Positions 7,528 through 15,026 of a stretch of DNA of 43,116 nucleotides are shown here, in pieces. Location of the stretch: assembly GCA_026706665.1 (NCBI GenBank), contig JAPOYI010000115.1:1-43116 (forward strand), read 5' to 3'. Position numbers and translations under genes: made by a program. Position 1 is the stretch's first letter, and the number at the start of each line of letters is the position of its first letter. Source of the DNA: Gammaproteobacteria bacterium. Its GTDB lineage: Bacteria > Pseudomonadota > Gammaproteobacteria > Pseudomonadales > Azotimanducaceae. Under the pieces are notes generated by a model. It had not been told where the DNA came from. It searched no databases and saw nothing but the letters and a program-made list of their open reading frames with translations.

Positions 7528-8210
7528 AGTCCAAGCACCTGCTTGACGAAAGGAACCGTCACCCGGCGTTGGGCGGACAGGGACTCGACATCGATGGTCT
7601 CGAGCAGGCTGAGCAGATCCTTGAGATCGCGACCGGTGCGGCGCAGGAGAAACGACACCACACTTTCATCCAGATCGAAACCACGATCGCTGGCGGTGCG
7701 CCGGAGCACGGCGGCCGCCGCCTCGTCGTCTGGTGGCGAGATCTCGAAACATGCCGCCGAACGCAGGCGGGAAGCGAGGTCGGGAAGTGCGAAACGCAAC
7801 TGCGCGGGCGGCTTGCGCGCCGTCATGACGAGCGCAAGGCCGCGCTCGAACCTGTTGTCGTAAAGGCGCAGCAATGACTCCTCGGGTGGATGATCGCCGA
7901 TCCACGCGTGGATATCGTCGATCAGCACCCGTTCGAAGACTTCGTAGCCATCCGCCGCTGGAAGCTCCGTCGCGGGGACGAACGCCCCGCCTGTCTCGTG
8001 GGAGACGGCCTGCAGCAAGTGGCTCTTCCCCGCCCCGGAACGTCCCCAGACCCAGGCGCAAGAGAAACCGTCGACGGGCCGGAACACGCTCTCGACCAGC
8101 TCGGTATTGCCGCCAACCAGGAAACGGTCAAGCGTGAACCGCTCCCGGAGCGTGAACGCCATTGGCACTTGCCGGGCCTCCCGGCCAGCCGTTCGGCGGA
8201 CCAAGGGCAC
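7524..8210 (-). CDS. hda: DnaA regulatory inactivator Hda
   Basis: A 228-aa DnaA-like AAA+ protein. With the DNA-loaded sliding clamp, Hda triggers hydrolysis of DnaA-ATP and prevents re-initiation. Walker A is GRSGAGKS (56-63), Walker B VLIDDIHAW, sensor-1 region LVMTARKPP, then LASRLRSAACFEI with the arginine expected near box VII, and the family ending RRVTVPFVKQVLGL. GTG 8210 is chosen over ATG 8162 because QVPMAF (residues 14-19) has the form of the Hda clamp-binding QLxLP motif and would be cut off by the ATG. GTG 8210 also directly abuts the upstream stop codon and has an AGGAAAGGGGG stretch before it. It is co-transcribed with the phosphatidyltransferase gene and coupled to the MurG-like gene. 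Confidence 0.92.
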   Translation of the reverse strand: MPLVRRTAGREARQVPMAFTLRERFTLDRFLVGGNTELVESVFRPVDGFSCAWVWGRSGAGKSHLLQAVSHETGGAFVPATELPAADGYEVFERVLIDDIHAWIGDHPPEESLLRLYDNRFERGLALVMTARKPPAQLRFALPDLASRLRSAACFEISPPDDEAAAAVLRRTASDRGFDLDESVVSFLLRRTGRDLKDLLSLLETIDVESLSAQRRVTVPFVKQVLGL

Positions 8211-8771
8211 CTACCCCCTTTCCTGGAGCGCGCGGCGACCCCAGGTATAGACGTAGTCAACGCCCGAAGACACGCCGAGCGTGGCGACGACCACGAAGCC
8301 CCAGGGATCCAGCATGGCAAGCGCAAACCCGGACAACGGTCCTGCGTCGACCAGCCCGATCAATACCAGTATCAGCATGGTGATCTGCATCGCGGTGTTC
8401 AGCTTGCTGATGAAGCTCGGGTTCGGCTCGATTCTCTCGAATATGAGCCGATATGCCCCGGCGCCAAGCATGATGATGACGTCCCGCGAAATGACCACGG
8501 CCGCGAGCCAGAGCGGTACGTGGGCCTGCGAGACGAGGATCACGAACATCGTGCTGACCAGCAGCTTGTCCGCCAGCGGGTCCGCGTACGCACCGAAGGA
8601 ACTCGCCCAGCAAAACCGGCGCGCCAGGGCACCGTCGAGCGCGTCGCTCAGGCCCGCTATCGCCATGAGAACAAGGCTCGCCAGGTAGCGCTCTTCCAGT
8701 AACAGCCACGCTGTCGGCACGATCAACACGATACGCGCGAGCGTGATGATGTTCGGAATACTGCGAAGCAT
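8211..8771 (-). CDS. CDP-alcohol phosphatidyltransferase family protein (PgsA-like)
   Basis: A 186-aa integral membrane enzyme. The full CDP-alcohol signature D-x2-D-G-x2-A-R-x8-G-x3-D-x3-D is present: D43, D46, G47, A50, R51, G60, D64 and D68, with about six hydrophobic helices around it. The family transfers a phosphatidyl group from CDP-diacylglycerol to an alcohol such as glycerol-3-phosphate or phosphatidylglycerol. PgsA is the closest named relative, but the acceptor cannot be read from sequence, so no symbol is given. ATG 8771 shares its A with the upstream TGA (TGATG), a coupling arrangement; GTG 8789 is possible but has no better ribosome site. The partnership with DUF2066 and hda is a recurrent gammaproteobacterial gene order. 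Confidence 0.9.
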   Translation of the reverse strand: MLRSIPNIITLARIVLIVPTAWLLLEERYLASLVLMAIAGLSDALDGALARRFCWASSFGAYADPLADKLLVSTMFVILVSQAHVPLWLAAVVISRDVIIMLGAGAYRLIFERIEPNPSFISKLNTAMQITMLILVLIGLVDAGPLSGFALAMLDPWGFVVVATLGVSSGVDYVYTWGRRALQERG

Positions 8772-9937
8772 CAGCTCTTGCCGCTCCACAACAGCATGAG
8801 CGGCGCAGTGGACGCGTCTTCGATCACGTCGCCACGGTTGGGGTCGCGCAGACCGGGTATCGCCGGAAGGCGTCTGAACGCGCCGTCTTTCGACAGGAGT
8901 TCGGCAAGGCGCTCGGCAGTGGTTCGGGTTACGACCCGAAGTGTCAGCGTCTCCTGCCCGGCCGCGGTGAGATGCACGCGCTCGATGTACTCGAGGTTCG
9001 AGAGATAGCGCATCAGGTCAGCGTAGCGCCCGATGGAACCTGCCCCCCGCACGGCAATCTCGATCGCCGTTGCGTCACGGCCGAAAACGGCGAGGCGCTG
9101 CATCAACTCGTCGGCGACCTCGTCCATCGCCTGAGCGGCGCCCGCCTCGACGTCTTCGACGGAATAGCTGAACGCGCGTGGCTCGTTGTCGATCCACAAC
9201 TCCCAGTCCGTTCGCCATTCGTCATCGGCGATTCGAGCCGCTCGTCCGACGAGCACCACCTCCGCGCCATATCGGCGCGAAGCGGCGTCCAGGGTGTAGG
9301 CGAACCCGTCCCAAACGGCCGGCGGAGAGATCAGTTCCCTGTCCTCCAGATCCATCAATGGCAGCCTCAGCGGCACACCGCGTTGCCGGCTTCGCTGGCG
9401 CAGGCTATCGGCCAGCGGGTGATCCGAGCCGCTGTCCAGAACACGGATGGGACCGTCTTCCCGAATCGCGAGCCAGGCAAGCACGCGCGGCCGATCGGCA
9501 CTCCAGATGGGGAGTGACGCCTCGGCAACCAGGTCCTGTATCGCCTGGGGCTCGAAACTGACCTGGAGCCGCTGATCGGCATCGTTCCCGTCCTGCACGA
9601 AACGGTATTGCACGTAGTAGAGCTCCGGAGCGTTGAGCGCATCGACGATGGGTTGCGACATGGGTACGTTCTTGAGGCCGGTCATTCTCATCAGCATCTC
9701 GCGCAACGCGGACCTGGCGGCGCCGCGCTGGTTGGCCCCGGTCCGGGATTCCGCGGTCACCTCGACCTCGTACAGCCAGTCGACGATCTCGCCGCAAGCG
9801 GGAGTGCCGCACCAGAGTGCCGTCGAAAAGGCGATAGCTGGGGGCAACCGTCGGTATCTCCCGTTGCTGAACCACGACGCAACCGTCCTTCGCGGAGGTG
9901 ACAGGTTCTCAAAGATGACGCGGGTGTTCGAGAACAT
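8771..9937 (-). CDS. DUF2066 domain-containing exported protein
   Basis: A 388-aa protein. After a poorly hydrophobic, possibly cleaved N-terminus (LPPAIAFSTALWCGTPACG, about residues 31-49) comes the DUF2066 pattern: VDWLYEVEVTAESRT, repeated arginine-rich helix ARSALREMLMRMTGL, YYVQYRF, then RPRVLAWLAI. The family is uncharacterised, conserved next to purM and hda in Gammaproteobacteria, and thought to be periplasmic. The C-terminal 60 residues (VRGAGSIGRYADLMRYLSNLEYIERVHL) look like a small alpha/beta domain. ATG 9937 is taken as start; a longer frame reaches ATG 10003 but would run through the candidate promoter. It heads the operon DUF2066 - phosphatidyltransferase - hda - murG-like. 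Confidence 0.85.
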   Translation of the reverse strand: MFSNTRVIFENLSPPRRTVASWFSNGRYRRLPPAIAFSTALWCGTPACGEIVDWLYEVEVTAESRTGANQRGAARSALREMLMRMTGLKNVPMSQPIVDALNAPELYYVQYRFVQDGNDADQRLQVSFEPQAIQDLVAEASLPIWSADRPRVLAWLAIREDGPIRVLDSGSDHPLADSLRQRSRQRGVPLRLPLMDLEDRELISPPAVWDGFAYTLDAASRRYGAEVVLVGRAARIADDEWRTDWELWIDNEPRAFSYSVEDVEAGAAQAMDEVADELMQRLAVFGRDATAIEIAVRGAGSIGRYADLMRYLSNLEYIERVHLTAAGQETLTLRVVTRTTAERLAELLSKDGAFRRLPAIPGLRDPNRGDVIEDASTAPLMLLWSGKS

Positions 9938-9951
9938 TCGACTGTTGAGCC

Positions 9952-9979
9952 ATGCTACAGGCTGAAGCGGTCCGATCAA
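9952..9979 (-). promoter_or_regulatory. Candidate sigma70 promoter for the DUF2066-hda operon
   Basis: On the minus strand TTGATC, a 16-bp spacer and TAGCAT lie in the divergent gap with purM. Each hexamer matches consensus at four of six positions. It would give a very short leader to ATG 9937, which is a reason for doubt. Confidence 0.25.
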
Positions 9980-10101
9980 GTCTAGCCCGATGTGATGTCG
10001 CATCGGGGGCCGGACGAATGTCGACGAATGCCGTTCCCCTTTCGTCGCAGCCCGTCGCGTGCTACAACTCGGTCAGGTTCCATTGGCTTTTCGGCTGGTT
10101 C

Positions 10102-11142
10102 ATGTCAGGACTCACGTACCGGGAGGCCGGCGTTGATATCGATGCCGGTAACGAACTCGTCCGCCGTATCGCCCCTGCGGCGCAGCGGACCCAGGGAGAT
10201 GGCTTCCTCTCGGTGCTGGGCGGGTTCTCGTCGCTTGCCGAAGTTCCCTCAAGCTATCGCAACCCTGTGCTGGTCGCCGGGACTGACGGCGTGGGCACCA
10301 AGCTCAAGCTTGCCATCGAGCATGATCGCCATGACGAGGTGGGTCAGGATCTGGTCGCGATGTGCGTGAACGACATCCTCGTCTACGGTGCACAGCCGTT
10401 CCTGTTTCTCGACTATTACGCCACATCGCAGCTCGATGTCGATGTGGCGGAGCGCGTGATCGTCGGCATCGCAAGGGGCTGCGAGATTGCCGGATGCGCG
10501 CTCGCCGGGGGCGAGACCGCCGAGATGCCTGGTTTCTACCGGCCCGGCGACTACGATCTTGCAGGTTTCTGCGTCGGGATTGTCGAACGCGGCCACATCG
10601 TTACCGGGGAAGGGATTGCCGTCGGCGACAGGTTGATCGGCGTGGGCTCAACCGGGCCCCACTCGAACGGGTACTCGCTTATCCGCCGAATCGTCGAAGA
10701 CAAGGGGGTCGGGTTGAATGACGCGCTGCTGGATCAACTCCTGGCGCCAACCCGGATTTACGCGAGGCCGGTCGCAGGTGCGCTCAGCTCGGCGCCAGTC
10801 AAGGGCATGGCCCACGTCACCGGCGGTGGCATTGTCGAGAATGTGCCGAGGATGCTGCCGAAAGGCCTGGCCGCCGACGTCGACCTCGACAGCTGGGAGC
10901 GGCCCGCCGTATTCCGTTGGCTGCAGCAGGCGGGGAGGATCGAAGAGTCCGAAATGCTGCGCGCGTTCAATTGCGGGATCGGGTTCGTGTTGTGCGTGTC
11001 TCCGGGACTCGAAAAGGGAGTGCTGGACAGTTTGGTAGCCGCAGGCGAAACGGCTGTTCCCATCGGTCGCATCGTCGCGGCGGCAACCCGGCCGGAAACG
11101 GGTCATCTTGTCGCGGCCGGGGACGGGTATGCCCTGGGTTGA
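10102..11142 (+). CDS. purM: Phosphoribosylformylglycinamidine cyclo-ligase (AIR synthetase)
   Basis: A 346-aa cytosolic enzyme, the standard PurM length, that closes FGAM to AIR using ATP in purine synthesis. Signature segments are TYREAGVDIDAGN at the start, VAGTDGVGTKLKLA, AMCVNDILVYGAQPFLFLDY with the conserved ND, GGETAEMPGFY, STGPHSNGYSL and HVTGGGIVENVPRMLP. ATG 10102 is chosen because MSGLTYREAG is the family N-terminus; the frame is open further upstream but that part lacks similarity to PurM. Its usual partner purN does not follow; the next 447 bp hold no convincing gene. It is divergent from DUF2066, which is the common gammaproteobacterial arrangement. Confidence 0.97.
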   Translation: MSGLTYREAGVDIDAGNELVRRIAPAAQRTQGDGFLSVLGGFSSLAEVPSSYRNPVLVAGTDGVGTKLKLAIEHDRHDEVGQDLVAMCVNDILVYGAQPFLFLDYYATSQLDVDVAERVIVGIARGCEIAGCALAGGETAEMPGFYRPGDYDLAGFCVGIVERGHIVTGEGIAVGDRLIGVGSTGPHSNGYSLIRRIVEDKGVGLNDALLDQLLAPTRIYARPVAGALSSAPVKGMAHVTGGGIVENVPRMLPKGLAADVDLDSWERPAVFRWLQQAGRIEESEMLRAFNCGIGFVLCVSPGLEKGVLDSLVAAGETAVPIGRIVAAATRPETGHLVAAGDGYALG

Positions 11143-11208
11143 TTCCGGCGTCCGGAGCCTTCGGCCGGGGAAGCTTCCGCGGTCGCTGACGCGCAAGGAA
11201 GCGCCGGC
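11143..11208 (+). repeat. 66-bp direct repeat, copy A
   Basis: Shares the order TTCCGG, GGAGCCTTC, GCCGGGG, CTGACG, AGGAAG, CGCCGGC with copy B at 12305-12370, with small gaps between blocks and the same orientation. It starts right at the purM stop and can form a GC-rich hairpin. Not a known element that I recognise. Confidence 0.55.
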
Positions 11209-11589
11209 ATTTCCCCCGTCGCCGAAGGCGTACTTCCATGCGAGCTTGATCGTCACTCCAGCTCGACGACGATTCGGAATGCCGACATCGTTCAGGCGAA
11301 GGGCTCGTCCCGACCCGCGCCGCGACGGTCGCGCGAGGCTCGAATTGATGCGCCACGAGCCGCTCCGCAGGATGCGCTTGTCACGATCGGCGGCGCTCAT
11401 CCGGGGCATTCGCGTCCCTTGCCGCAACTTCGCGCAAGGCCGATGCCGGTAGGGGATTTCCGCCGTTGGCGGAGAATCGTGGTGCGGGATATCGATGCCG
11501 CAGGGGTTGACACGGGCAGTTCGACTGAGGCAACGTCGGATTGAGTGTCAGGCTTGCCGGACGGGTGGTTCGGCAGGAGGCAGGGGAAA
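11143..11589 (+). other. Intergenic region with no convincing gene
   Basis: 447 bp between purM and the roadblock-type gene. Open frames exist on both strands but read as Arg/Ser-rich noise. The left end holds a 66-bp repeat shared with 12305-12370. A minus-strand stretch around 11220-11280 encodes GVTIKLAWKYAFG, which looks a little like a beta-barrel strand or a decayed gene end, but no start or stop supports a gene. Confidence 0.5.
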
Positions 11590-12105
11590 ATGAGGCTTCA
11601 GGAGCTGTGCGATGGAATCGTCGATGACGTGGACGGCGCGCTGGGGTGTGCGGTCGTCGACCTCGACACGGGCCTCCCGCTGGCCTCCGGGATTGCGCCG
11701 GAGGGGGGTCTGAGTTCCGCTTCCATTGAGGCCATTTCGGCCGCCGGCGCGGACTGTTTCAGGGGGAAGGCAGCGCGCCGCCTGGCGGAGGCAATGTCGA
11801 CCGAGTCCGAATCGAACTTCGTCGAGGAACTGCAGACGACGACAGAGGATACCTATCACTTCATGTCGGTGGTTCCGGGATGGGAGAATGCGCTCATCGT
11901 TCTGATCACGGACAAGAGCGCCAACCTCGGTCTGGGATGGATTGCCATGCGCGAAGCGATGGACCGCGTCCGGAAGGAGGATGGCGTCGGGGAATCCGGG
12001 GGCGTGTTGCCCCAGGGAAGGGAACCGGCTGCCAGACGACAGGACGTGGCGACGTTCAACACGTCCTGGCGCGGTGGACGCGGCCATCGGCGTTCTCCTC
12101 GCTAG
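11590..12105 (+). CDS. Roadblock/LC7-like domain protein
   Basis: A 171-aa cytosolic protein. The first ~125 residues follow a roadblock/LC7 fold pattern: helix MRLQELCDGIVDDVDG, strand GCAVVDLDTGLPLASGI, a long helix, strand NFVEELQTTTEDTYHFMSVVP, strand NALIVLITDKSANLGLGWIAM, final helix. Such proteins regulate small GTPases or polarity and motility systems in bacteria; no GTPase partner is nearby. The last ~45 residues are Arg/Gly-rich and unstructured-looking, so the natural C-terminus may have been extended by loss of an earlier stop. ATG 11590 is used because AGGAGG lies about 10 nt upstream. The gene stands alone between the two 66-bp repeats, which raises the possibility that it moved as a unit. 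Function unknown. Confidence 0.7.
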   Translation: MRLQELCDGIVDDVDGALGCAVVDLDTGLPLASGIAPEGGLSSASIEAISAAGADCFRGKAARRLAEAMSTESESNFVEELQTTTEDTYHFMSVVPGWENALIVLITDKSANLGLGWIAMREAMDRVRKEDGVGESGGVLPQGREPAARRQDVATFNTSWRGGRGHRRSPR

Positions 12106-12304
12106 CCAGATTCATGCCTCGGCTCCGGTCGATGGGCTGCGCCCACCGGCCACTGTACGGCCAACGACGCGTTGGGCGACCGTTGCGGCCTCGCGCCGCG
12201 GAGCGGAGCAGCGGCTGGATCCCCTCCCACACGTTGGAGGAGACCAGCGCATGCCTCGTCGGTCTGCGGCGAAACCTCGTTAGATCATCGAACGGGCGAT
12301 CACC

Positions 12305-12370
12305 TTCCGGCTGGAGCCTTCAGCCGGGGGAGTTTCCCCGACCACTGACGAGTGAAAGGAAGGCGCCGGC
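12305..12370 (+). repeat. 66-bp direct repeat, copy B
   Basis: Related to copy A at 11143-11208. The left part forms a perfect hairpin, CCGGCTG / CAGCCGG around a 7-nt loop. It ends 17 bp from the stop of the convergent porin gene, so on the minus strand the hairpin could also act in porin mRNA 3'-end formation, though no T-run follows. Confidence 0.55.
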
Positions 12371-12386
12371 GCGGATGCCACCCGGA

Positions 12387-13601
12387 TCAGAGCCGGTACG
12401 TCACGACCAGCCACCCCTTGGTGGTGTCGGTTGCGTGCTGGTCGGCGAAGTAGCGGCCGATCTTGAATTGAGCCACGAACCGCTTGCCCATGGGATATGT
12501 GACCGCCAGGTCCACTTCCCGGCCATAGGCCGCGCCCCCCTCCGCCGCCCTGAAGTCGTAAAGGGCGACCGCCAGGTCGAGAGGACCGACGTTTGTGCCG
12601 GCCTTGAGATAGGCGTTCTTGAGACCGGTGAGCGGAGTGGAGATGAACTTGTCAGCCCAGCCCCGAAACTTGTGCTGCGCCGCGATGGGCATGAGAACCG
12701 TTGCCCTGCCATCATCGCTGCCGATGATTTCGTATCCGGCCGTGAACGCCACGGGGCCCTGTTTCAGCTTTCCTTCGAGGACGAAATGTCCCACGTCGAA
12801 GGAACGCGGATTGTCGGCCCATTCGGATTGCCTGGCGGCGGACACGAAAAGACCGAAAGCCCCCAGCGAAGCAGAGTAATCGACGCCGAACGTTCGATTG
12901 GAATTGGCTGGGCCGTTGTCGTTCTCGAAATCCATCAGGTATGCGAAGGTGCTGAACACATGCCCTTCCGACGGCGTGAACTCGCCTCGCAGCAGGTGGG
13001 TGTTCGCTTCCCAGTCCGCGGGCTGCGCCCCGTTCTTGCCGAAGATCCGATTCACGTTGGCGACGTAGGTGTAATCGAGGTTGAAGTTGCCGTGCGTGGA
13101 CTGCACGCGCAGGGCGTCGTAGGTCTGCTCGTTCTGCCTCCAGGCTTTCGGCGCCACGAAGTACTGTGGCCCATGGCCGATCCACTGGCGGCCCGCCGTC
13201 ACGGTCAGGCCGTCGTTGCGGTACCGCACGAATGCGCGATTGAGATCGAACCCCGTCGGGTCCGCCACGACCGGATACTCCGTGCGCCCGTTGTTGGTGG
13301 AGTTGTAGCGCTCCTCGCCGACGAGGAGCACGTAGTCGCCTTCCAGTCCGACGGAAAACCCGTCATTGGACGGCATGATCCAGGACAGGCGCGCACGCGC
13401 CGTCGAGGCGCTGGCCGTGTTCTCGATGCCGGTCTGATCGACGGTCTCCAGACGGTAGCGGATGTTGAAGGCGGGCTTCGTATCCCGCGCGGCTTCGATC
13501 GGTCCAGCCGAAGCCGGCTGGGCGGCCGTCACGGCAAAGACTGCCGCCAGAGCGGCGCTCAGCACGGTGACAGAGCGATTTTTGGGGGTGTTGAAGTTCA
13601 T
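12387..13601 (-). CDS. Outer-membrane beta-barrel porin (alginate-export-like)
   Basis: A 404-aa precursor. A Sec signal peptide (KNR then VTVLSAALAAVFAVTA, cleavage after QPASA, about residue 32) is followed by alternating amphipathic strands typical of a 16-18-strand barrel: FNIRYRLETVDQ, TARARLSWIM, GFSVGLEGDYVLLVG, LTVTAGRQWIGHG. The protein ends in a beta-signal-like strand GWLVVTYRL. The FNIRYR..VGRQ pattern is that of the alginate-export/OprD-like uncharacterised porins that let anionic or small organic solutes through the outer membrane. Its only upstream neighbour in the same direction is cut off by a strong terminator, so it is a single-gene unit. GGTGAG precedes ATG 13601. Substrate unknown. 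Confidence 0.88.
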   Translation of the reverse strand: MNFNTPKNRSVTVLSAALAAVFAVTAAQPASAGPIEAARDTKPAFNIRYRLETVDQTGIENTASASTARARLSWIMPSNDGFSVGLEGDYVLLVGEERYNSTNNGRTEYPVVADPTGFDLNRAFVRYRNDGLTVTAGRQWIGHGPQYFVAPKAWRQNEQTYDALRVQSTHGNFNLDYTYVANVNRIFGKNGAQPADWEANTHLLRGEFTPSEGHVFSTFAYLMDFENDNGPANSNRTFGVDYSASLGAFGLFVSAARQSEWADNPRSFDVGHFVLEGKLKQGPVAFTAGYEIIGSDDGRATVLMPIAAQHKFRGWADKFISTPLTGLKNAYLKAGTNVGPLDLAVALYDFRAAEGGAAYGREVDLAVTYPMGKRFVAQFKIGRYFADQHATDTTKGWLVVTYRL

Positions 13602-13653
13602 CGGGTCTCACCAATTCATCGGCGGCTCGGATGAAGTCCGCCGCAAGCGTTTG

Positions 13654-13687
13654 AAAAAAACGCGGTTCGGCAGCGAAGCCGAACCGC
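13654..13687 (-). terminator. Strong Rho-independent terminator after the eight-repeat protein gene
   Basis: On the minus strand a perfect 10-bp stem GCGGTTCGGC / GCCGAACCGC with loop TTCGCT is followed by G and seven T, 18 bp after the stop of the gene at 13705. This is the clearest intrinsic terminator in the window. Confidence 0.93.
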
Positions 13688-13704
13688 AACTAGCGCCGCC
13701 CGCG

Positions 13705-14772
13705 TCAAGCCGAGGCGGCGCTGGCCATGGTGTCCAGATTCTGGATGATCAGCATGACCTGAGCGAACACATCTTCCGGTCGCTTGTTGCGCGCGTCCGG
13801 ACGAGGTTCGCGGGGGAGATTGATTCCCAGGTGCACCTTGATGCGATTCATCTCGGCCATCAGCACGTTGGTCGCATCGTAGACTTCCGATGGGGTGACG
13901 CGCACCAGCGTCAGCGTCGGCACGGAAGACGCATCCATTCCCAGCCTGGTCTGCAGGTTGATGACCTTGTAGGTTGCGCGCAAGACCTGCTGGGCGACAT
14001 CCGTAGGCCTCTTGGTGCCGTTCACCGGAGGTGGGTCAGTCTGCAGCGGCACCCTGAGCTTGGCGGCGATGAGTTCCATCTCGTCAAGGATCGCAACGGC
14101 GTTGCCGAAGACATCGGTTGGCGTCAACGGCCTTCCGCGCAGTCCATCAAGCAGAAACGAAGCATCCGCCAGGTTCTTGTAGACCATCGACGGTGTCTTG
14201 CCGCCCCGAAACTCTGCGGGTTCGATTTCGGCTTCAATTACCATCTGCGTCTTGATTCGACGCACCTCGCCGAGAATCCCGTTCACGCTGCGAAGCACAT
14301 CGCCCGGTACGACTTTCTTGATGGGAATCTGGCCCACGTCGGCTGGCGTCAAGCCGAACCGGCGCTGTACATGAGCTACCTTCGACAGCACTTCCAGCGT
14401 CTTGGCGTAGACATGTACCGGGGCGCGATCCTCCTGGTATTCAGCTTCGGCCGGAAAGTCATACACACCGAGTTCGCTTCTCAATATCCCGATTTCGGCG
14501 ATCAGGTCCGTGGTCGCCCGGAACACGTGACTTGGCGTCACGTTGTTCTGTCCCTCCTCGGCGACCGCATCCGATCCGCTGAACAGGGATTGAAGCCAGT
14601 TGGCTTCCTCCGCCGCGCTTGCCGGACCGGGACTCGCGAGCACGGCAAGGAGACCCGGGATCAGAAAGCGCCTGATGAGCGGCGCCGTCCGTCCTGCGGG
14701 CGGTGCCGACGGCGGCTGTGGGGCGCTCGCATCGGCCTTCGGCGGAGCGTCATTGTTGGAAAAAATAGTCCT
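13705..14772 (-). CDS. Exported protein with eight short helical repeats (unknown family)
   Basis: A 355-aa protein I do not recognise. A Pro-rich N-region precedes a Sec signal peptide LIRRFLIPGLLAVLA...PASA, cleaved about residue 54. The mature part is built of eight repeats opening [VKLR]xP[ST]x[VD]V and continuing as a ~22-residue amphipathic helix with the form LxxEIxxIRxxLGI. The openings fall at about residues 78, 116, 155, 193, 216, 255, 292 and 331; the spacing is close to 38 except one of 24. VTPSEVYDATNVLMAEMNRI is the cleanest copy. This suggests a solenoid or helical bundle in the periplasm. ATG 14772 follows AAGGGTGA by 6 nt; GTG 14784 is the alternative. It precedes the porin gene but is separated from it by a terminator. 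Confidence 0.75.
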   Translation of the reverse strand, partial: RTIFSNNDAPPKADASAPQPPSAPPAGRTAPLIRRFLIPGLLAVLASPGPASAAEEANWLQSLFSGSDAVAEEGQNNVTPSHVFRATTDLIAEIGILRSELGVYDFPAEAEYQEDRAPVHVYAKTLEVLSKVAHVQRRFGLTPADVGQIPIKKVVPGDVLRSVNGILGEVRRIKTQMVIEAEIEPAEFRGGKTPSMVYKNLADASFLLDGLRGRPLTPTDVFGNAVAILDEMELIAAKLRVPLQTDPPPVNGTKRPTDVAQQVLRATYKVINLQTRLGMDASSVPTLTLVRVTPSEVYDATNVLMAEMNRIKVHLGINLPREPRPDARNKRPEDVFAQVMLIIQNLDTMASAASA

Positions 14773-15011
14773 CATCTCGATCACCCTTGAATTTCCCCAG
14801 TCCTGGAATCTGCCTTTTTTGCCTCCGGTTCACCGCCACCCTCCGAATGCGCGATGGTTGCCCCGATTGTTATGGTTGATTTGAGGGCGACCGATTCACC
14901 TTCCGTCCGGACCCGAACGGCGGATGCACCAGTACAGGGCAAATTGTCGCGGATCGGCGCCAAGGCGGACAATCCGTTACTTTGGTAGTCGAAGACCCAA
15001 TGTTGGTAGCC

Positions 15012-15026
15012 GGGGGGGGGGGGGGG
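15012..15026. repeat. Homopolymeric G15 tract
   Basis: Fifteen consecutive G on the + strand, immediately beyond the TAG stop of the minus-strand regulator gene. Runs of this length are prone to slippage. It is outside any frame I accept. Confidence 0.9.

Noticed and set aside
5755-7863. 702-codon + strand frame across serA, the murG-like gene and hda
   Set aside because: Opposes three well-supported genes and lacks domain features.
10021-10101. N-terminal extension of PurM upstream of ATG 10102
   Set aside because: The frame is open, but PurM proteins begin at the MSGLTYREAG-equivalent position and the extension covers the divergent promoter region.
14781-14972. 63-codon minus-strand ORF ahead of the eight-repeat gene
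   Set aside because: Its end overlaps the upstream ribosome site of the real gene and the product has no features; more likely leader sequence.
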